This document shows, in pieces, positions 1 to 8,754 of a stretch of 64,000 nucleotides of DNA. Location of the stretch: the NCBI RefSeq assembly GCF_028826105.1, contig NZ_JAQGPL010000001.1, positions 5,110,501 to 5,174,500 on the forward strand. The letters are read 5' to 3'. The notes under the pieces are model-generated. The model was not told the DNA's origin, ran no database searches, and saw nothing but the letters and a program-made list of their open reading frames with translations. Origin of the DNA: Paenibacillus humicola (lineage in GTDB: Bacteria > Bacillota > Bacilli > Paenibacillales > Paenibacillaceae). The position numbers and the translations under genes are program-made. How positions within the stretch are numbered: the stretch's first letter is position 1; every line of letters begins with the position of its first letter.

Positions 1-828
1 GTCTATTTTCTCCTTGCTCCCGTCCGGCCAAATTACCCCGTCCTCATAAAACGCCGTGAACATCCGCTGTTGATAGGGCCTCTCCGCTTGCAAGCGCTCC
101 TGATACTTCCCAAGATCGATGACAGCTCCCGGGTTTGGAGCAGATAAACCGAACCGCCAAAACGGGAATGTGTCGAATCCCGTTACCCGGAGCCAGAAAT
201 GGGCATCCTTACCGAAAAGACGCTGCTTCGTGAATTGAACAGGCTTTAAAACCGCCAAGCTGGTGTCGCTGACATCCGCTAATTCCACCGCGATTTGGAC
301 GGCCGAATTGCCTCGCCCCACGACGACGACGCGCTTCTGTTCAAAGGGCTTGGGATTGCGATATTCGGACGAGTGAAGCGTGATGCCGCGAAATCGTTCC
401 TGGCCGGTTATGCCCGGTATATACGGGTTGCGGAACGATCCGGTCGCGTTGATGACGGCCTTCGACCGAAATGCCTTCCCTTCTGCCGTAAAAACGACGA
501 ACTGATTCCCTTCCTTCCTGACGCTATGCACCTGTTGGTTCGCGATAATGGACAAGTCGAAGGCATCCTTGTAAGCAAGCAAATACTGGACAATTTCGTC
601 GCGATGAGGATAACGGGCGGGGTTGCCCGGCATTTTCATTCCGGGCAGTGATGAAAACCGTGCAGGCGAGAACAGCTTGAGACGATCGTAATAATTCGGC
701 CATGAGCCAGCCGACTGTGCCTGCGACTCGAGAATTATATAAGCAATTTTTTTTCTCGCCAGATGATACCCCGCAGCGAGGCCGGCTTGACCACCGCCAA
801 TAACGACAACATCTGCTTGCTCATACAT
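1..828 (-). CDS. ArsO-like FAD/NADPH flavoprotein monooxygenase (3' end outside window)
   Basis: Minus-strand frame open from the ATG at 828 to the window edge, 276 codons, so the C-terminus is missing. The N-terminus holds a Rossmann FAD site, GGGQAG at residues 11-16, and a second dinucleotide site, GRGNSA, lies in the middle, the two-nucleotide pattern of class B flavin monooxygenases. The aromatic SAGSWPNYYDRLKLFSPA stretch is typical of ArsO-type proteins found in ars operons. An AAAGGAG Shine-Dalgarno precedes the ATG, and the TTGAA-N3-TTCAA palindrome at 848-860 abuts it. The MarR-type gene lies 69 bp upstream on the same strand, so the two are probably co-regulated. Role in arsenical metabolism is inferred from context; other flavoprotein oxidations are possible. 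Confidence 0.8.
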   Translation of the reverse strand, partial: MYEQADVVVIGGGQAGLAAGYHLARKKIAYIILESQAQSAGSWPNYYDRLKLFSPARFSSLPGMKMPGNPARYPHRDEIVQYLLAYKDAFDLSIIANQQVHSVRKEGNQFVVFTAEGKAFRSKAVINATGSFRNPYIPGITGQERFRGITLHSSEYRNPKPFEQKRVVVVGRGNSAVQIAVELADVSDTSLAVLKPVQFTKQRLFGKDAHFWLRVTGFDTFPFWRFGLSAPNPGAVIDLGKYQERLQAERPYQQRMFTAFYEDGVIWPDGSKEKID

Positions 829-847
829 GGTTTTACCGCTCCTTTAG

Positions 848-860
848 TTGAAAATTTCAA
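848..860. promoter_or_regulatory. Probable MarR operator in front of the flavoprotein gene
   Basis: TTGAAAATTTCAA is a perfect 13-bp palindrome placed just upstream of the Shine-Dalgarno of the flavoprotein gene. Almost the same site, with the same AGTTGAA and TTCAAGT flanks, occurs at 1370-1382 before the MarR-type gene. Two matching sites before the two genes of one locus suggest a shared repressor, most simply the local MarR protein. Confidence 0.6.
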
Positions 861-897
861 GTTTTTCGTAAAAGAGAGAACACCGCTCTCTCCCGGG

Positions 898-1335
898 CTA
901 TTCGCAGCAAATCGGAAATTTCTCCATGGCTCCGTTAAGAGTCGTTAACCCGCGAACGACCGTATCCCTTTCCGATTCGGACATGCCGGCAAAAATCCGA
1001 TCCAAATAAGCATGAATCTGCTCGTTAATGACCGTTGTAACAAACTTTCCTTCAGTCGTCAGCTTTAAAATGTACACCCTTCTGTCTGACTCGGATGCTT
1101 GCTTCGCCACCAAATTTTTGCGGATCAGCGTTTGCGCTTGATGGCTGAATACCGTAATATCGAGCCCCAGACTAAACGCAATCTGCTGCATGGACGGTTG
1201 ATGCGAACGGTCGATTTCGTATAGAATTTGACTTTGAAGCAGGGATACATCATGTCCTCCGACCGAGCAGCAATTTTTGTTTAACAGCCCGAAATGCCGA
1301 TATATCCGGTGCAACAGGAGCCGCACTTCTTCCAC
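898..1335 (-). CDS. MarR-family winged-helix regulator with paired cysteines
   Basis: MarR-type protein with the central winged-helix region (SMQQIAFSLGLDITVFSHQ then the SDRRVYILKLT wing). I start it at GTG 1335, which has GAGGTGA at good spacing. The in-frame ATG at 1365 has no ribosome site and lies 4 bp from the operator palindrome. Two vicinal cysteine pairs stand out: Cys-Cys about 22 residues from the GTG start, and Cys-Cys as the penultimate residues of the protein. Such pairs commonly bind As(III) or other soft metals. With the divergent arsR operon and the adjacent ArsO-like gene, it is probably an arsenic- or thiol-reactive repressor; that ligand is inference. Confidence 0.82.
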   Translation of the reverse strand: MEEVRLLLHRIYRHFGLLNKNCCSVGGHDVSLLQSQILYEIDRSHQPSMQQIAFSLGLDITVFSHQAQTLIRKNLVAKQASESDRRVYILKLTTEGKFVTTVINEQIHAYLDRIFAGMSESERDTVVRGLTTLNGAMEKFPICCE

Positions 1336-1369
1336 TTGAATCACCTCGTTCTTGTTATACTTCATTTAG

Positions 1370-1382
1370 TTGAAAAATTCAA
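1370..1382. promoter_or_regulatory. Probable MarR autoregulatory operator
   Basis: TTGAAAAATTCAA, a TTGAA-N3-TTCAA inverted repeat in the leader of the MarR-type gene. It matches the site at 848-860 including flanking bases, implying autoregulation. Confidence 0.6.
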
Positions 1383-1430
1383 GTATATATTCGCAACGTT
1401 TATCTTTGCTGCCGTATACAATATAAGCAC

Positions 1431-1459
1431 TTGATAATATAATCACTCAATTATATAAT
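1431..1459 (+). promoter_or_regulatory. arsR promoter with overlapping ArsR-type operator
   Basis: A near-consensus sigma-A promoter: TTGATA at 1431-1436, a 17-bp spacer, and TATAAT at 1454-1459. It is embedded in an AT-rich inverted repeat, ATAATATAAT (1434-1443) and ATTATATAAT (1450-1459) around CACTCA. A dyad covering the -10 and spacer is the usual place for an ArsR/SmtB repressor to block polymerase. Confidence 0.7.
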
Positions 1460-1501
1460 GGGCGAGAGTTAGAGACTCGCCAAGGGAAAGGAGTGCAGAA
1501 C

Positions 1502-1828
1502 GTGGTTTCCATTGAATCGTCCATCGCTGAAATGGCCGATAGGCTAAAATTACTCTCCGATAAAACCCGATTAACGATCGTCGCCCTGCTGAAGGAACGA
1601 GAAATGTGCGTTTGCGATATCGTGGATATCCTCGAGACGACCCAGCCGAATATCAGTCAGCATCTAAAGAAGCTGAAAACCGGCGGGATCGTGAATGAAA
1701 CCCGGCGCAGCCAATGGATTTATTATTCGCTTCATGTGGAAGACAAACCGTATTTAAACGATATCTTGAGCCGGCTTCCGTCCATGAAGGAAATCGTGAA
1801 TGCCCATAAACCCAATAGCTGCTGCTAA
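1502..1828 (+). CDS. arsR: ArsR/SmtB-family arsenic-responsive repressor
   Basis: About 108-residue winged-helix repressor. The metal-sensing motif CVCD lies just before the recognition helix ([14 protein letters not shown]), as in plasmid R773/pI258 ArsR proteins that bind As(III)/Sb(III). The protein also ends in a Cys-Cys pair. The start is set at GTG 1502, because the AAAGGAG site at 1487-1493 sits 8 bp before it; the upstream in-frame GTG at 1493 overlaps that site. First gene of arsR-arsB-arsC; the arsB start lies 13 bp after its stop. Confidence 0.92.
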   Translation: MVSIESSIAEMADRLKLLSDKTRLTIVALLKEREMCVCDIVDILETTQPNISQHLKKLKTGGIVNETRRSQWIYYSLHVEDKPYLNDILSRLPSMKEIVNAHKPNSCC

Positions 1829-1841
1829 CTATGGAGGTTCT

Positions 1842-3134
1842 ATGCTTGCACTAGCTTCCGTTCTCTTTCTGATTACGTTAATCTTTGTGATTTGGCAGCC
1901 TCGGGGACTGAATATAGGCTGGTCCGCCATCGGCGGCGCAGTTCTTGCCCTGATCTTCGGCGTTGTGAGCATCCATGACGTCTGGGATGTGACCCAAATT
2001 GTCTGGAACGCGACGCTCGCTTTCGTCGCCGTCATCCTCATTTCGCTGCTGCTGGACGAAATCGGATTTTTCGAGTGGGCGGCGCTTCATATGGCGCGTT
2101 TTGCCGGAGGGAACGGACGCCTCATGTTCGTCTATGTCATCCTTCTCGGCGCCGCGGTTGCCGCATTTTTCGCCAACGACGGCGCCGCGCTGATTCTGAC
2201 GCCGATCGTGCTGGCCATGGTGCGAGCGCTGAAGCTCGACGAACGGATGATCCTGCCCTTCGTCATCGCCAGCGGGTTCATCTCGGACACGGCTTCGCTG
2301 CCCCTTGTCGTCAGCAACCTGGTCAACATTGTATCCTCCGACTTCTTCGGCATCGGATTCGTGCAGTATGCCAGCCGGATGATCGTGCCGGATCTCTTTT
2401 CCGTCGGGGCCAGCCTGCTTGTACTGTACCTGTTCTTCCGCCGAAAAATACCGAAGCAGTATGATTTACTCCAGCTCAAAACGCCGAGAGAAGCGATCAA
2501 AGATCCGTTCTTATTTAAGGTTTCCTGGATTATTTTGTCTGTTTTGCTGGCTGCCTATTTAACGAGCCAGTATATTCATGTGCCGGTCTCCATCATTGCA
2601 GGCGCGGCAGCAATCGTCTTTATTCTCGTCGCCCGAAGAAGTCCGGAAATCAAAACCGGAACGATTATCAAAGAAGCCCCGTGGGCGGTTGTCGTGTTCT
2701 CCATCGGGATGTATGTCGTCGTTTACGGCCTGCGCAACGTCGGCCTGACCGATGAGCTGGGGAAGGTATTTGAGCGGGTCGGCGGGCAGGGTCTGTATGC
2801 GGCAACGATTGGCGCCGGTTTTATCGCGGCGTTTCTGTCCTCGATCATGAACAATATGCCGACCGTCATGATCGACGCGCTGGCGATTCAAGGCACAAAT
2901 TCGGCCGGTTTGCTGCGGGAAGCCTATATTTACGCCAATGTCATCGGTTCGGACTTGGGGCCTAAAATCACGCCGATCGGTTCCTTGGCGACGCTGCTTT
3001 GGCTGCACGTGCTCTCGCGCAAAGGCGTCAAAATCACTTGGGGCTCGTATTTTAAAACCGGTATCGTCCTGACCGTTCCGGTCTTGTTCATCACGCTGAC
3101 CGGCCTGTATCTTTGGCTTAAAATCATCAGTTAA
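1842..3134 (+). CDS. arsB: Arsenite efflux permease, ArsB type
   Basis: About 430-residue integral membrane protein of the ArsB/NhaD (ion transporter) superfamily, the usual ArsB length, with roughly a dozen hydrophobic segments. Conserved-looking landmarks are [13 protein letters not shown] near residue 110, [19 protein letters not shown] near 145, and [10 protein letters not shown] followed by [20 protein letters not shown] near 345-385. It exports arsenite/antimonite across the cytoplasmic membrane, alone or with an ATPase; no arsA is present here. ATG 1842 is chosen because TGGAGG precedes it; the ATG at 1800 lies inside arsR. Second gene of the ars operon. Confidence 0.94.
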   Translation: MLALASVLFLITLIFVIWQPRGLNIGWSAIGGAVLALIFGVVSIHDVWDVTQIVWNATLAFVAVILISLLLDEIGFFEWAALHMARFAGGNGRLMFVYVILLGAAVAAFFANDGAALILTPIVLAMVRALKLDERMILPFVIASGFISDTASLPLVVSNLVNIVSSDFFGIGFVQYASRMIVPDLFSVGASLLVLYLFFRRKIPKQYDLLQLKTPREAIKDPFLFKVSWIILSVLLAAYLTSQYIHVPVSIIAGAAAIVFILVARRSPEIKTGTIIKEAPWAVVVFSIGMYVVVYGLRNVGLTDELGKVFERVGGQGLYAATIGAGFIAAFLSSIMNNMPTVMIDALAIQGTNSAGLLREAYIYANVIGSDLGPKITPIGSLATLLWLHVLSRKGVKITWGSYFKTGIVLTVPVLFITLTGLYLWLKIIS

Positions 3135-3161
3135 ACCCTCGATAAAAAGGAGATTAAAATC

Positions 3162-3584
3162 ATGGAGAAGAAACTGGTCTATTTCCTGTGCACGGGCAAC
3201 TCCTGCCGCAGCCAAATGGCGGACGGGTTCCTGAATACGATCGGCGGCGATGTGTACGAGGTGAAAAGCGCTGGCCTGGAAGCGCACGGCCTCAATCCCC
3301 GCGCGGTTCAAGCGATGAAAGAAGCCGGCGTCGACATTTCGAGCAACGAATCGAACGTGATCGATCCCGAGATTTTGAACCGGGCCGCGTATGTCATTAC
3401 GCTGTGCGGCCATGCGGACGAGCACTGCCCGGTCATCTCCAACCCGAATGTGATCAAATGGCACTGGGGCTTCGACGATCCGGCCAAAGCGACGGGTACC
3501 GAAGAGGAAATCATGGCGCAGTTCCGCGCCGTTCGCGATGCGATTAAAGCGCGGATCGAATTGTTCGTGAAGGAAGGAAAATAA
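3162..3584 (+). CDS. arsC: Thioredoxin-coupled arsenate reductase
   Basis: 140-residue arsenate reductase of the low-molecular-weight phosphatase fold (pI258/B. subtilis type). The P-loop CTGNSCRS starts at Cys10, and the relay cysteines are Cys82 and Cys89 (LCGHADEHC), exactly the three positions used by the S. aureus enzyme to reduce arsenate and pass the disulfide to thioredoxin. DDPA at about 116 supplies the general acid. It makes arsenite for ArsB to export. It lies 27 bp after arsB with its own AAGGAG site and closes the operon. Confidence 0.96.
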   Translation: MEKKLVYFLCTGNSCRSQMADGFLNTIGGDVYEVKSAGLEAHGLNPRAVQAMKEAGVDISSNESNVIDPEILNRAAYVITLCGHADEHCPVISNPNVIKWHWGFDDPAKATGTEEEIMAQFRAVRDAIKARIELFVKEGK

Positions 3585-3654
3585 TCTTGACGGCCGTCAA
3601 ACGGATGCATGCTGCCGTAAATGATTCGGATCCTGGGAACTCCCTGACGTTGTT

Positions 3655-4884
3655 CTAGGAAAGATATGCGATCAAAGCGCCGCCCGCTGCGGAAAATAGT
3701 ACGACAACCCAAGGCGGCAGCTTCCACAGCATAAGAAGCCCGAATGCCGCAACCGCAAGACAAAAATCGTAAGGGGTATGAATGGCATTCATCCATACCG
3801 GATTAAACAAGGCGGCTAGCAAAATGCCCACCACGGCAGCGTTGATCCCTTTCAGGACCGATTGGAAATTGGGACGGCGGCGGACCGCATCCCAAAACGG
3901 CAATGAGCCCGCAATTAATAAAAAGGACGGCAAAAACATGGCGATCAGCGCGATCAGCGCTCCCTGCCACCCGTTCATAACCGTTCCCAAGTAGGCCGAG
4001 AAGGTGAACAACGGGCCAGGCACGGCTTGTGCCGCTCCGTAACCGGCAAGAAACTGGGAATCCGTCAGCCAGCCGGGCGGCACCACTTCCGCTTGAAGCA
4101 TCGGCAGCACGACATGACCGCCGCCGAAAACAAGTGAGCCAACCCGGAAAAAGCTGTCGAACACCGCTAATGAATGGGAAGCGACAGCTTGTCTCAGCAG
4201 CGGCAATCCGATCAATAATCCGAAAAAGACGATCCAGGCGGCAGCCGCTGTACGACGGCTGATCGGCAAGCCAAGACGAGGGGTTTCCGGCAGCTCGGAT
4301 TTCGGCAGAAAAAACCTTCCGAACAGCCCCGCCGCCGCGATCAGAATCAGTTGGCCGTAAGCGGAGGGCCACAGCAAGGTGATGATGGCCGTCAAGATGG
4401 CAATGGTTCCCCGAGTACGATCGGGAGCAAGGGTTCGCGCCATTCCCCAGACGGCTTGGGCGACGACGACAACGGCCGCGATCATTAGCCCATGAAGCCA
4501 GCCGGCATTACCCGCATCGTAGTTTTTCAGCGCATAAGCGAAGATCATCAAGGCCAATGCGGACGGTAAGGTAAAACCGCACCAGGATGCGATCCCGCCG
4601 AGCAGTCCGCCGCGCATGATTCCGATGGAGATCCCGACCTGGCTGCTGGCGGGTCCCGGAAGGAATTGACATAAGGCGACCAAATCGGCATAGCTTTTTT
4701 CATCCAGCCATTTTCTGCGTTTGACGTATTCCTCCCGAAAATAGCCTAAATGCGCGATGGGACCGCCAAATGACGTCAATCCCAGCTTTGTCGATGCAGC
4801 GAGAATTTCCAGAATCCGGCCCTTGGGCTTTTCCTTTACGATTGCTGAAGTGCGCTGCGAGTTACCGTTTACCGGTTCAGGCAT
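3655..4884 (-). CDS. chrA: Chromate efflux transporter, two-domain ChrA
   Basis: 409-residue membrane protein with two tandem chromate-transport domains. The first has TSFGGPIAHLGYFREEYV near residue 37 and FLPGPASSQ near 74; the second repeats this as FGGGHVVLPMLQ near 252 and AVPGPLFTFSAYLG near 288. Long-chain ChrA proteins of this size expel chromate, driven by the membrane potential. The ATG at 4884 follows a purine-rich AAAGGGGCGG. It converges on arsC with only 70 bp between, so it belongs to the same metal-resistance block but not the ars transcript. Substrate is assigned by family. Confidence 0.93.
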   Translation of the reverse strand: MPEPVNGNSQRTSAIVKEKPKGRILEILAASTKLGLTSFGGPIAHLGYFREEYVKRRKWLDEKSYADLVALCQFLPGPASSQVGISIGIMRGGLLGGIASWCGFTLPSALALMIFAYALKNYDAGNAGWLHGLMIAAVVVVAQAVWGMARTLAPDRTRGTIAILTAIITLLWPSAYGQLILIAAAGLFGRFFLPKSELPETPRLGLPISRRTAAAAWIVFFGLLIGLPLLRQAVASHSLAVFDSFFRVGSLVFGGGHVVLPMLQAEVVPPGWLTDSQFLAGYGAAQAVPGPLFTFSAYLGTVMNGWQGALIALIAMFLPSFLLIAGSLPFWDAVRRRPNFQSVLKGINAAVVGILLAALFNPVWMNAIHTPYDFCLAVAAFGLLMLWKLPPWVVVLFSAAGGALIAYLS

Positions 4885-4984
4885 CTTTTCCCCGCCCCTT
4901 TGCGTATTTTCATTTGTTGGCGTTAATCCTTTATTAACCCGGTTGACTCCATGCTGTGCATATTGAGATATTCGGTTCCCGCGC

Positions 4985-5146
4985 TTAATTCCCTTTTTCT
5001 TCTGCCTCTATTAACTCAACCCAAATCGCCGTGCCGCCCGGAGCCTGTTGGACCGTCGTATTGCCGGAAAAGCGGTGCTGGCCGTCTTTCGAAGGAAAAA
5101 GCCGTTTGCGATCCTGCAGGGTGACATGGGTAGATAGGACGGGACA
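4985..5146 (-). pseudogene. Unrecognised C-terminal gene fragment
   Basis: A minus-strand frame of about 50 codons ends at TAA 4985-4987. It reads as a plausible protein tail (THVTLQDRKRLF, then KDGQHRFSGNTTVQQAPGG, then IWVELIEAEEKGN) but has no start codon or ribosome site and runs straight into the 5150-5199 hairpin. I do not recognise the family. It may be the 3' stump of a deleted gene. Confidence 0.3.
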
Positions 5147-5149
5147 TAA

Positions 5150-5199
5150 AAACAGCGGCAGTCAAAACTCGTTTTTCGAGTCTGAGCCAGCCGCTGTTT
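5150..5199 (-). terminator. Intrinsic terminator of the DUF202 gene
   Basis: Nested stem-loop: outer arms AAACAGCGGC (5150-5159) and GCCGCTGTTT (5190-5199), inner arms ACTCG and CGAGT around TTTTT. Read on the minus strand it ends in a TTTTT run, placed 85 bp after the DUF202 stop. Confidence 0.7.
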
Positions 5200-5283
5200 A
5201 GATGGTGCTATCAAAATCTTATCATTCTTCGTAAAGTATAGCACTATTCAATGTCCAGTCCGCATTTTTAACGCATTTTCGGC

Positions 5284-5634
5284 TTAGACCGCCAAGATCA
5301 GGATCAAAACGGCCAGCAGAGCGCCGATACATCCCAGGGAGAAAAAAGCGAACCCGATCATAAATGCGGGAGATCGAAACCGCTCCTCGTTGATGGCTTT
5401 TCGTTTCCAGAAAAAATCCCTCGTCGCCATCGCAAGGATCCCTATCCCCAAAAACACGGCTCCAACGCCCGCAGTCATCGAGATCCAATGCTCGATATTG
5501 GAACGGAACAACAGGCCGGTTGCCAAAAATCCGAGACCGATAATGGCGATGCATGTTCGAACCCACGCCAAATAGGTGCGTTCATTGGCCAAATGCTGCT
5601 GAATAAACCTGGAATCGTTTGACGTATTCCGCAA
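5284..5634 (-). CDS. DUF202 (YidH-like) membrane protein
   Basis: 116-residue protein with the DUF202 signature HLANERTYLAWVRT near residue 14, then three hydrophobic segments (about 27-45, 51-70 and 90-115). This small inner-membrane family has no settled function. The only upstream start in frame is TTG 5634, about 10 bp after GAAGGAG. An ATG at 5641, closer to that site, opens a different 19-codon frame that ends inside the gene. The start region may therefore carry a small indel or a short leader peptide. Monocistronic, with its own terminator. Confidence 0.82.
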   Translation of the reverse strand: MRNTSNDSRFIQQHLANERTYLAWVRTCIAIIGLGFLATGLLFRSNIEHWISMTAGVGAVFLGIGILAMATRDFFWKRKAINEERFRSPAFMIGFAFFSLGCIGALLAVLILILAV

Positions 5635-5719
5635 GCTTCATACTCTCCTTCGAGGTCGTCTCCGGACAGTCTTTGTTTTTGTTTTCCTTTGAAGCTTGGC
5701 CCATTCCGCCTGATCCTAT

Positions 5720-7168
5720 TCAAATATAATATTCAATGTATTCGTCCGAATACCGTCTTCCCTGATGCTTCTGCAAAAGCAGCACGATCAGTGCAATCAT
5801 GCCGATGGCGGCCATACACAAATAGGCGGCCCGGAACGCGCCGATGCTTTCTCCCGAGCCCGAATCCCACATGTTCGAAAACAGCTGGTACAGCAGCCCG
5901 CTGATCGTAACGCCCATGCCCATGCCCAGCGTCCGGCTCATATTTAACGTCGCTCCCGCCACGCCCAGCCGCTCAAACGGCACCGTGCCGACCACATTGC
6001 TGTTGTTCGGCGGGGTAAACATCCCCATTCCGGCCCCGGTCAGCAGCAGGCCGATCAGCAGCGGCTCCAGGCGGCCGCCGGCAATGAAACCGGTCAGCAG
6101 GCATCCCGCGGTAATCGCGGCCAGTCCCCAAACGGCGGGCTTCTTCGGCCCCAAGCGGTCGGATAAATAGCCCGAAATCGGGGTGAAGAACGTCATGCTG
6201 ACCGGCACCAGCGCTAAATAAAGGCCGGTCATTAAGGTCGAGATGTGGAACATTCTTTCGATCAGAAACGGGCTGAGAAACAGAACGCCGTACATCGACG
6301 TAAAGGACAGAAGCCCGAGCACATTTCCCACGGAAAAAATGCGGTTGAAAAATAACGTCACATCCAGAAGCGGATGCGCCGATCTTCGTTCTTCCCGGAT
6401 GAAAGCCATAAAAGCCAACAGCGACGCAAACGCGCAGAGCGTATAGAAAGGAGACCAGCTTGCCGCAGCTCCCTTATTGAGAACGTAAATCAAGAGCACA
6501 AGCGCAGGCGTCAGGAACATAAAGCCCCAGATGTCGAACGGCTCCCTGCCCCGTTTGCGGGCGTCTTTCGGCAGCAGCAGCACGGCCAGCAGCGTCCCCG
6601 CAATGCCGATCGGCACATTGACGAAAAAAAGCCAGCGCCAGCTTCCGAGCGACAGGATGGCTCCGCCCAGCACCGGACCGAGACTCAGTCCGATTCCTTG
6701 AGCGGCGGCCTGAATGCCGATCGCTTTGCCCCGGTGAACCGACGGTACGGCGCCGGTGATGATGGATACGCTGTTCGCCTGCAGCATTGCTGCGCCCACA
6801 GCCTGAAACACTCTGGACACGAGCAGAGCCGGCAGGCTGTCCGACAACCCGCAAAACACGGAGCTGATCAAAAACACGAGAAAACCGAAGGCATACATCC
6901 ATTTTCGGCCCACCATGTCCGCGATTCTTCCGAATGTAATGACCAGGGAGGCCAGCGTCAATAAATAAACAAGGCTGACCCATTCCACATCGCGCATCGA
7001 AACGTGAAACTGATTGACCAGAAGAGGGAGCGACAAATTGATGATACTGGCATCCAGCGCCGCCATAAACGCGCCGATACAGACCGTGAACACGACATAC
7101 CAATAATACCCTTTACGGTTCGCAATCCGCTCGGCCGGATCTATAAACCTTCTCAATGAATGCTGCAC
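5720..7168 (-). CDS. MFS exporter, DHA2 (EmrB/QacA) type
   Basis: 482-residue major facilitator with about 13-14 membrane segments. The antiporter motif A, GRIADMVGRKWMYAFG, is near residue 78, and motif C, GLSLGPVLGG, near 157, which marks it as a drug/proton antiporter of the 14-TMS family. Start is GTG 7168, preceded by a GGGGGG-rich site; no ATG is better placed. It is divergent from the ROK regulator, with about 280 bp between them. Likely a drug or metabolite exporter; the substrate cannot be read from sequence. Confidence 0.88.
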   Translation of the reverse strand: MQHSLRRFIDPAERIANRKGYYWYVVFTVCIGAFMAALDASIINLSLPLLVNQFHVSMRDVEWVSLVYLLTLASLVITFGRIADMVGRKWMYAFGFLVFLISSVFCGLSDSLPALLVSRVFQAVGAAMLQANSVSIITGAVPSVHRGKAIGIQAAAQGIGLSLGPVLGGAILSLGSWRWLFFVNVPIGIAGTLLAVLLLPKDARKRGREPFDIWGFMFLTPALVLLIYVLNKGAAASWSPFYTLCAFASLLAFMAFIREERRSAHPLLDVTLFFNRIFSVGNVLGLLSFTSMYGVLFLSPFLIERMFHISTLMTGLYLALVPVSMTFFTPISGYLSDRLGPKKPAVWGLAAITAGCLLTGFIAGGRLEPLLIGLLLTGAGMGMFTPPNNSNVVGTVPFERLGVAGATLNMSRTLGMGMGVTISGLLYQLFSNMWDSGSGESIGAFRAAYLCMAAIGMIALIVLLLQKHQGRRYSDEYIEYYI

Positions 7169-7445
7169 CGGGTGCCCCCCTTCAAAAAATACCGACGTTC
7201 GTCTCCTTCAAGTTTATCATCTTTCATCCATTTTGAGACGAACTTTCTTTCAAAAAGAGAAAAAATAAATAAATCGCCCGGTTAAATTCATGGATTGTCC
7301 CTGAAGTCTCCTTGAATACCCGCTTTTTTATCCAAATTGAAATTAAGTTGCCGTCCTTGTACCGATTGAAATAGCGAAACCGCCAAGGTTGGGCTATAAT
7401 CGAACTGAATGTTTCCCATTCAAATACGCGGATAAGCGGGGACTC

Positions 7446-8648
7446 ATGATGAACGAACCGGAACGATCGATTCCTTCACTCAAAAAACGCATCTATCAGC
7501 AAATTGCCGACCGGGATACGGTTTCCAAAGCGGAGCTGCTGTCGTCCAGCCGGCTGACGAGCAGCACTCTGACCCGGCTGTTGGAGGACTTGCTCGCCGA
7601 AGGGCTGATCGAAACAACCGGACTCGGTCCCTCCAGCGGCGGGAGGCGGCCCATCCTGTACAAAATCAACCGGGATTACGGCTATATTTTCGGCTTGGAA
7701 ATTTCGAGGCTGACTTCGACGCTCGGCTTGTTCGATTTGCAGATGAATCCGAAATCGCTCGTCCGGTGGCGGATGGACGAATCGATTACGCCCGCCCGGC
7801 TCGTCGAATACGCCGCCCGGCTGATGCGGAGCTTTTTGAAGGATCACCGGATCGGACCGGACCGGATTCTCGGGCTCGGCATCGGGGCGGTCGGCCCGCT
7901 GGACCGGAAGAACGGCGTCATCCTGGATCCGCTGTACTTCCCGGCCAAAGGGTGGGCGCAGGCTCCGATCTGCCGGATGTTCGAAGAAGAAACCGGGTTT
8001 CGGGCCCTGCTCGAAAACGGGGCGAATACGGCGCTAATCGGGGAACAGTGGTCGATCCGCCATGAAAAAATCCAGCATGCCCTTTACGTCCATGCCGGAA
8101 TGAGCCTGCGTTCGGCGATGATGTCGTACGGCCAGATCGTTCACGGCACGGTCGATATGGAAGGGTCGATCGGGCAGATGATCATTCAAACCGACGGTCC
8201 GCGGCTCTATGCCGCCGGAAATTACGGGGCGCTGGAAGCTCTGGCCTCCGTGCAGGCGCTGGAGAAACAGGCCCGTACCCAGGCGAAAATGGGGAACAGC
8301 CCGCTGGCGGAGAAATATCGCGTCTCGCCCGAGCAGCTGAGCTTCGAGGTGCTCGTGCAGGCGCTGGCGGCGGATGAGCCTGCCGTACGCGAATGGTTTC
8401 GCGAATCGGCCGTTTATTTCGGCGTAGGTCTCGCGAATTTGATTAACGTCTTCCATCCGGAAATCGTTTTTCTGGGCGGCGCGCTGATTAACTCGAATCC
8501 GATGTATTACGAGACCGCAACGGAGATCGCACGGAAAAACACCTATTATTACCCCGCTTACGAGCCCCGGTTTTCGAAAGGCGAGCTTAAGGAAGACGCG
8601 GTTGTGACCGGGGCGGCGCTGATCGTGCGGGACCAATTGGAGCTTTAA
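7446..8648 (+). CDS. ROK-family repressor with degenerate sugar site
   Basis: About 400-residue NagC/XylR-type protein: winged helix at residues 10-60 (TVSKAELLSSSRLTSSTLT), then a ROK sugar-kinase-like domain with GLGIGAVGPLD near 143. The kinase Asp is gone (NGAN instead of NDAN at 191-194). The zinc site is lost too: the motif histidine is Gln (SIGQM, 241-245), and the CxCGxxGC segment reads YAAGNYGA (255-262). It is therefore a regulator rather than a kinase. ATG 7446 (or 7449) follows GCGGGGA; the upstream TTG at 7389 has no ribosome site. It is convergent with the agarase-like hydrolase and may control sugar-related genes nearby. Confidence 0.87.
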   Translation: MMNEPERSIPSLKKRIYQQIADRDTVSKAELLSSSRLTSSTLTRLLEDLLAEGLIETTGLGPSSGGRRPILYKINRDYGYIFGLEISRLTSTLGLFDLQMNPKSLVRWRMDESITPARLVEYAARLMRSFLKDHRIGPDRILGLGIGAVGPLDRKNGVILDPLYFPAKGWAQAPICRMFEEETGFRALLENGANTALIGEQWSIRHEKIQHALYVHAGMSLRSAMMSYGQIVHGTVDMEGSIGQMIIQTDGPRLYAAGNYGALEALASVQALEKQARTQAKMGNSPLAEKYRVSPEQLSFEVLVQALAADEPAVREWFRESAVYFGVGLANLINVFHPEIVFLGGALINSNPMYYETATEIARKNTYYYPAYEPRFSKGELKEDAVVTGAALIVRDQLEL

Positions 8649-8711
8649 ACCGTTGCGGCGTAAAGATACGCCCCGCGCGCCGGTCACGAACCGCCCGGGA
8701 CAAGCATCCGG

Positions 8712-8740
8712 CAAAAAAATATCCGGCGCTGCGGCCGGAA
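8712..8740 (-). terminator. Terminator of the agarase-like gene
   Basis: TCCGGC (722-727) and GCCGGA (734-739) form a GC stem; on the minus strand it is followed by TATTTTTTT. It lies 15 bp beyond the hydrolase stop codon. Confidence 0.7.
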
Positions 8741-8754
8741 TGACAATCGTTCTT

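Larger units (their letters stand above)
4885..5283. other. Gap between chrA and the DUF202 gene
   Basis: No intact gene. It holds the chrA leader, a short minus-strand reading frame that looks like a C-terminal stump (4985-5146), and the terminator hairpin of the DUF202 gene (5150-5199). The remainder shows nothing I can name. Confidence 0.6.

Noticed and set aside
3587..3600. Palindrome TTGACGGCCGTCAA between arsC and chrA as an operator
   Set aside because: It lies between two convergent 3' ends where an operator is not expected; probably a short hairpin, too weak to call a terminator.
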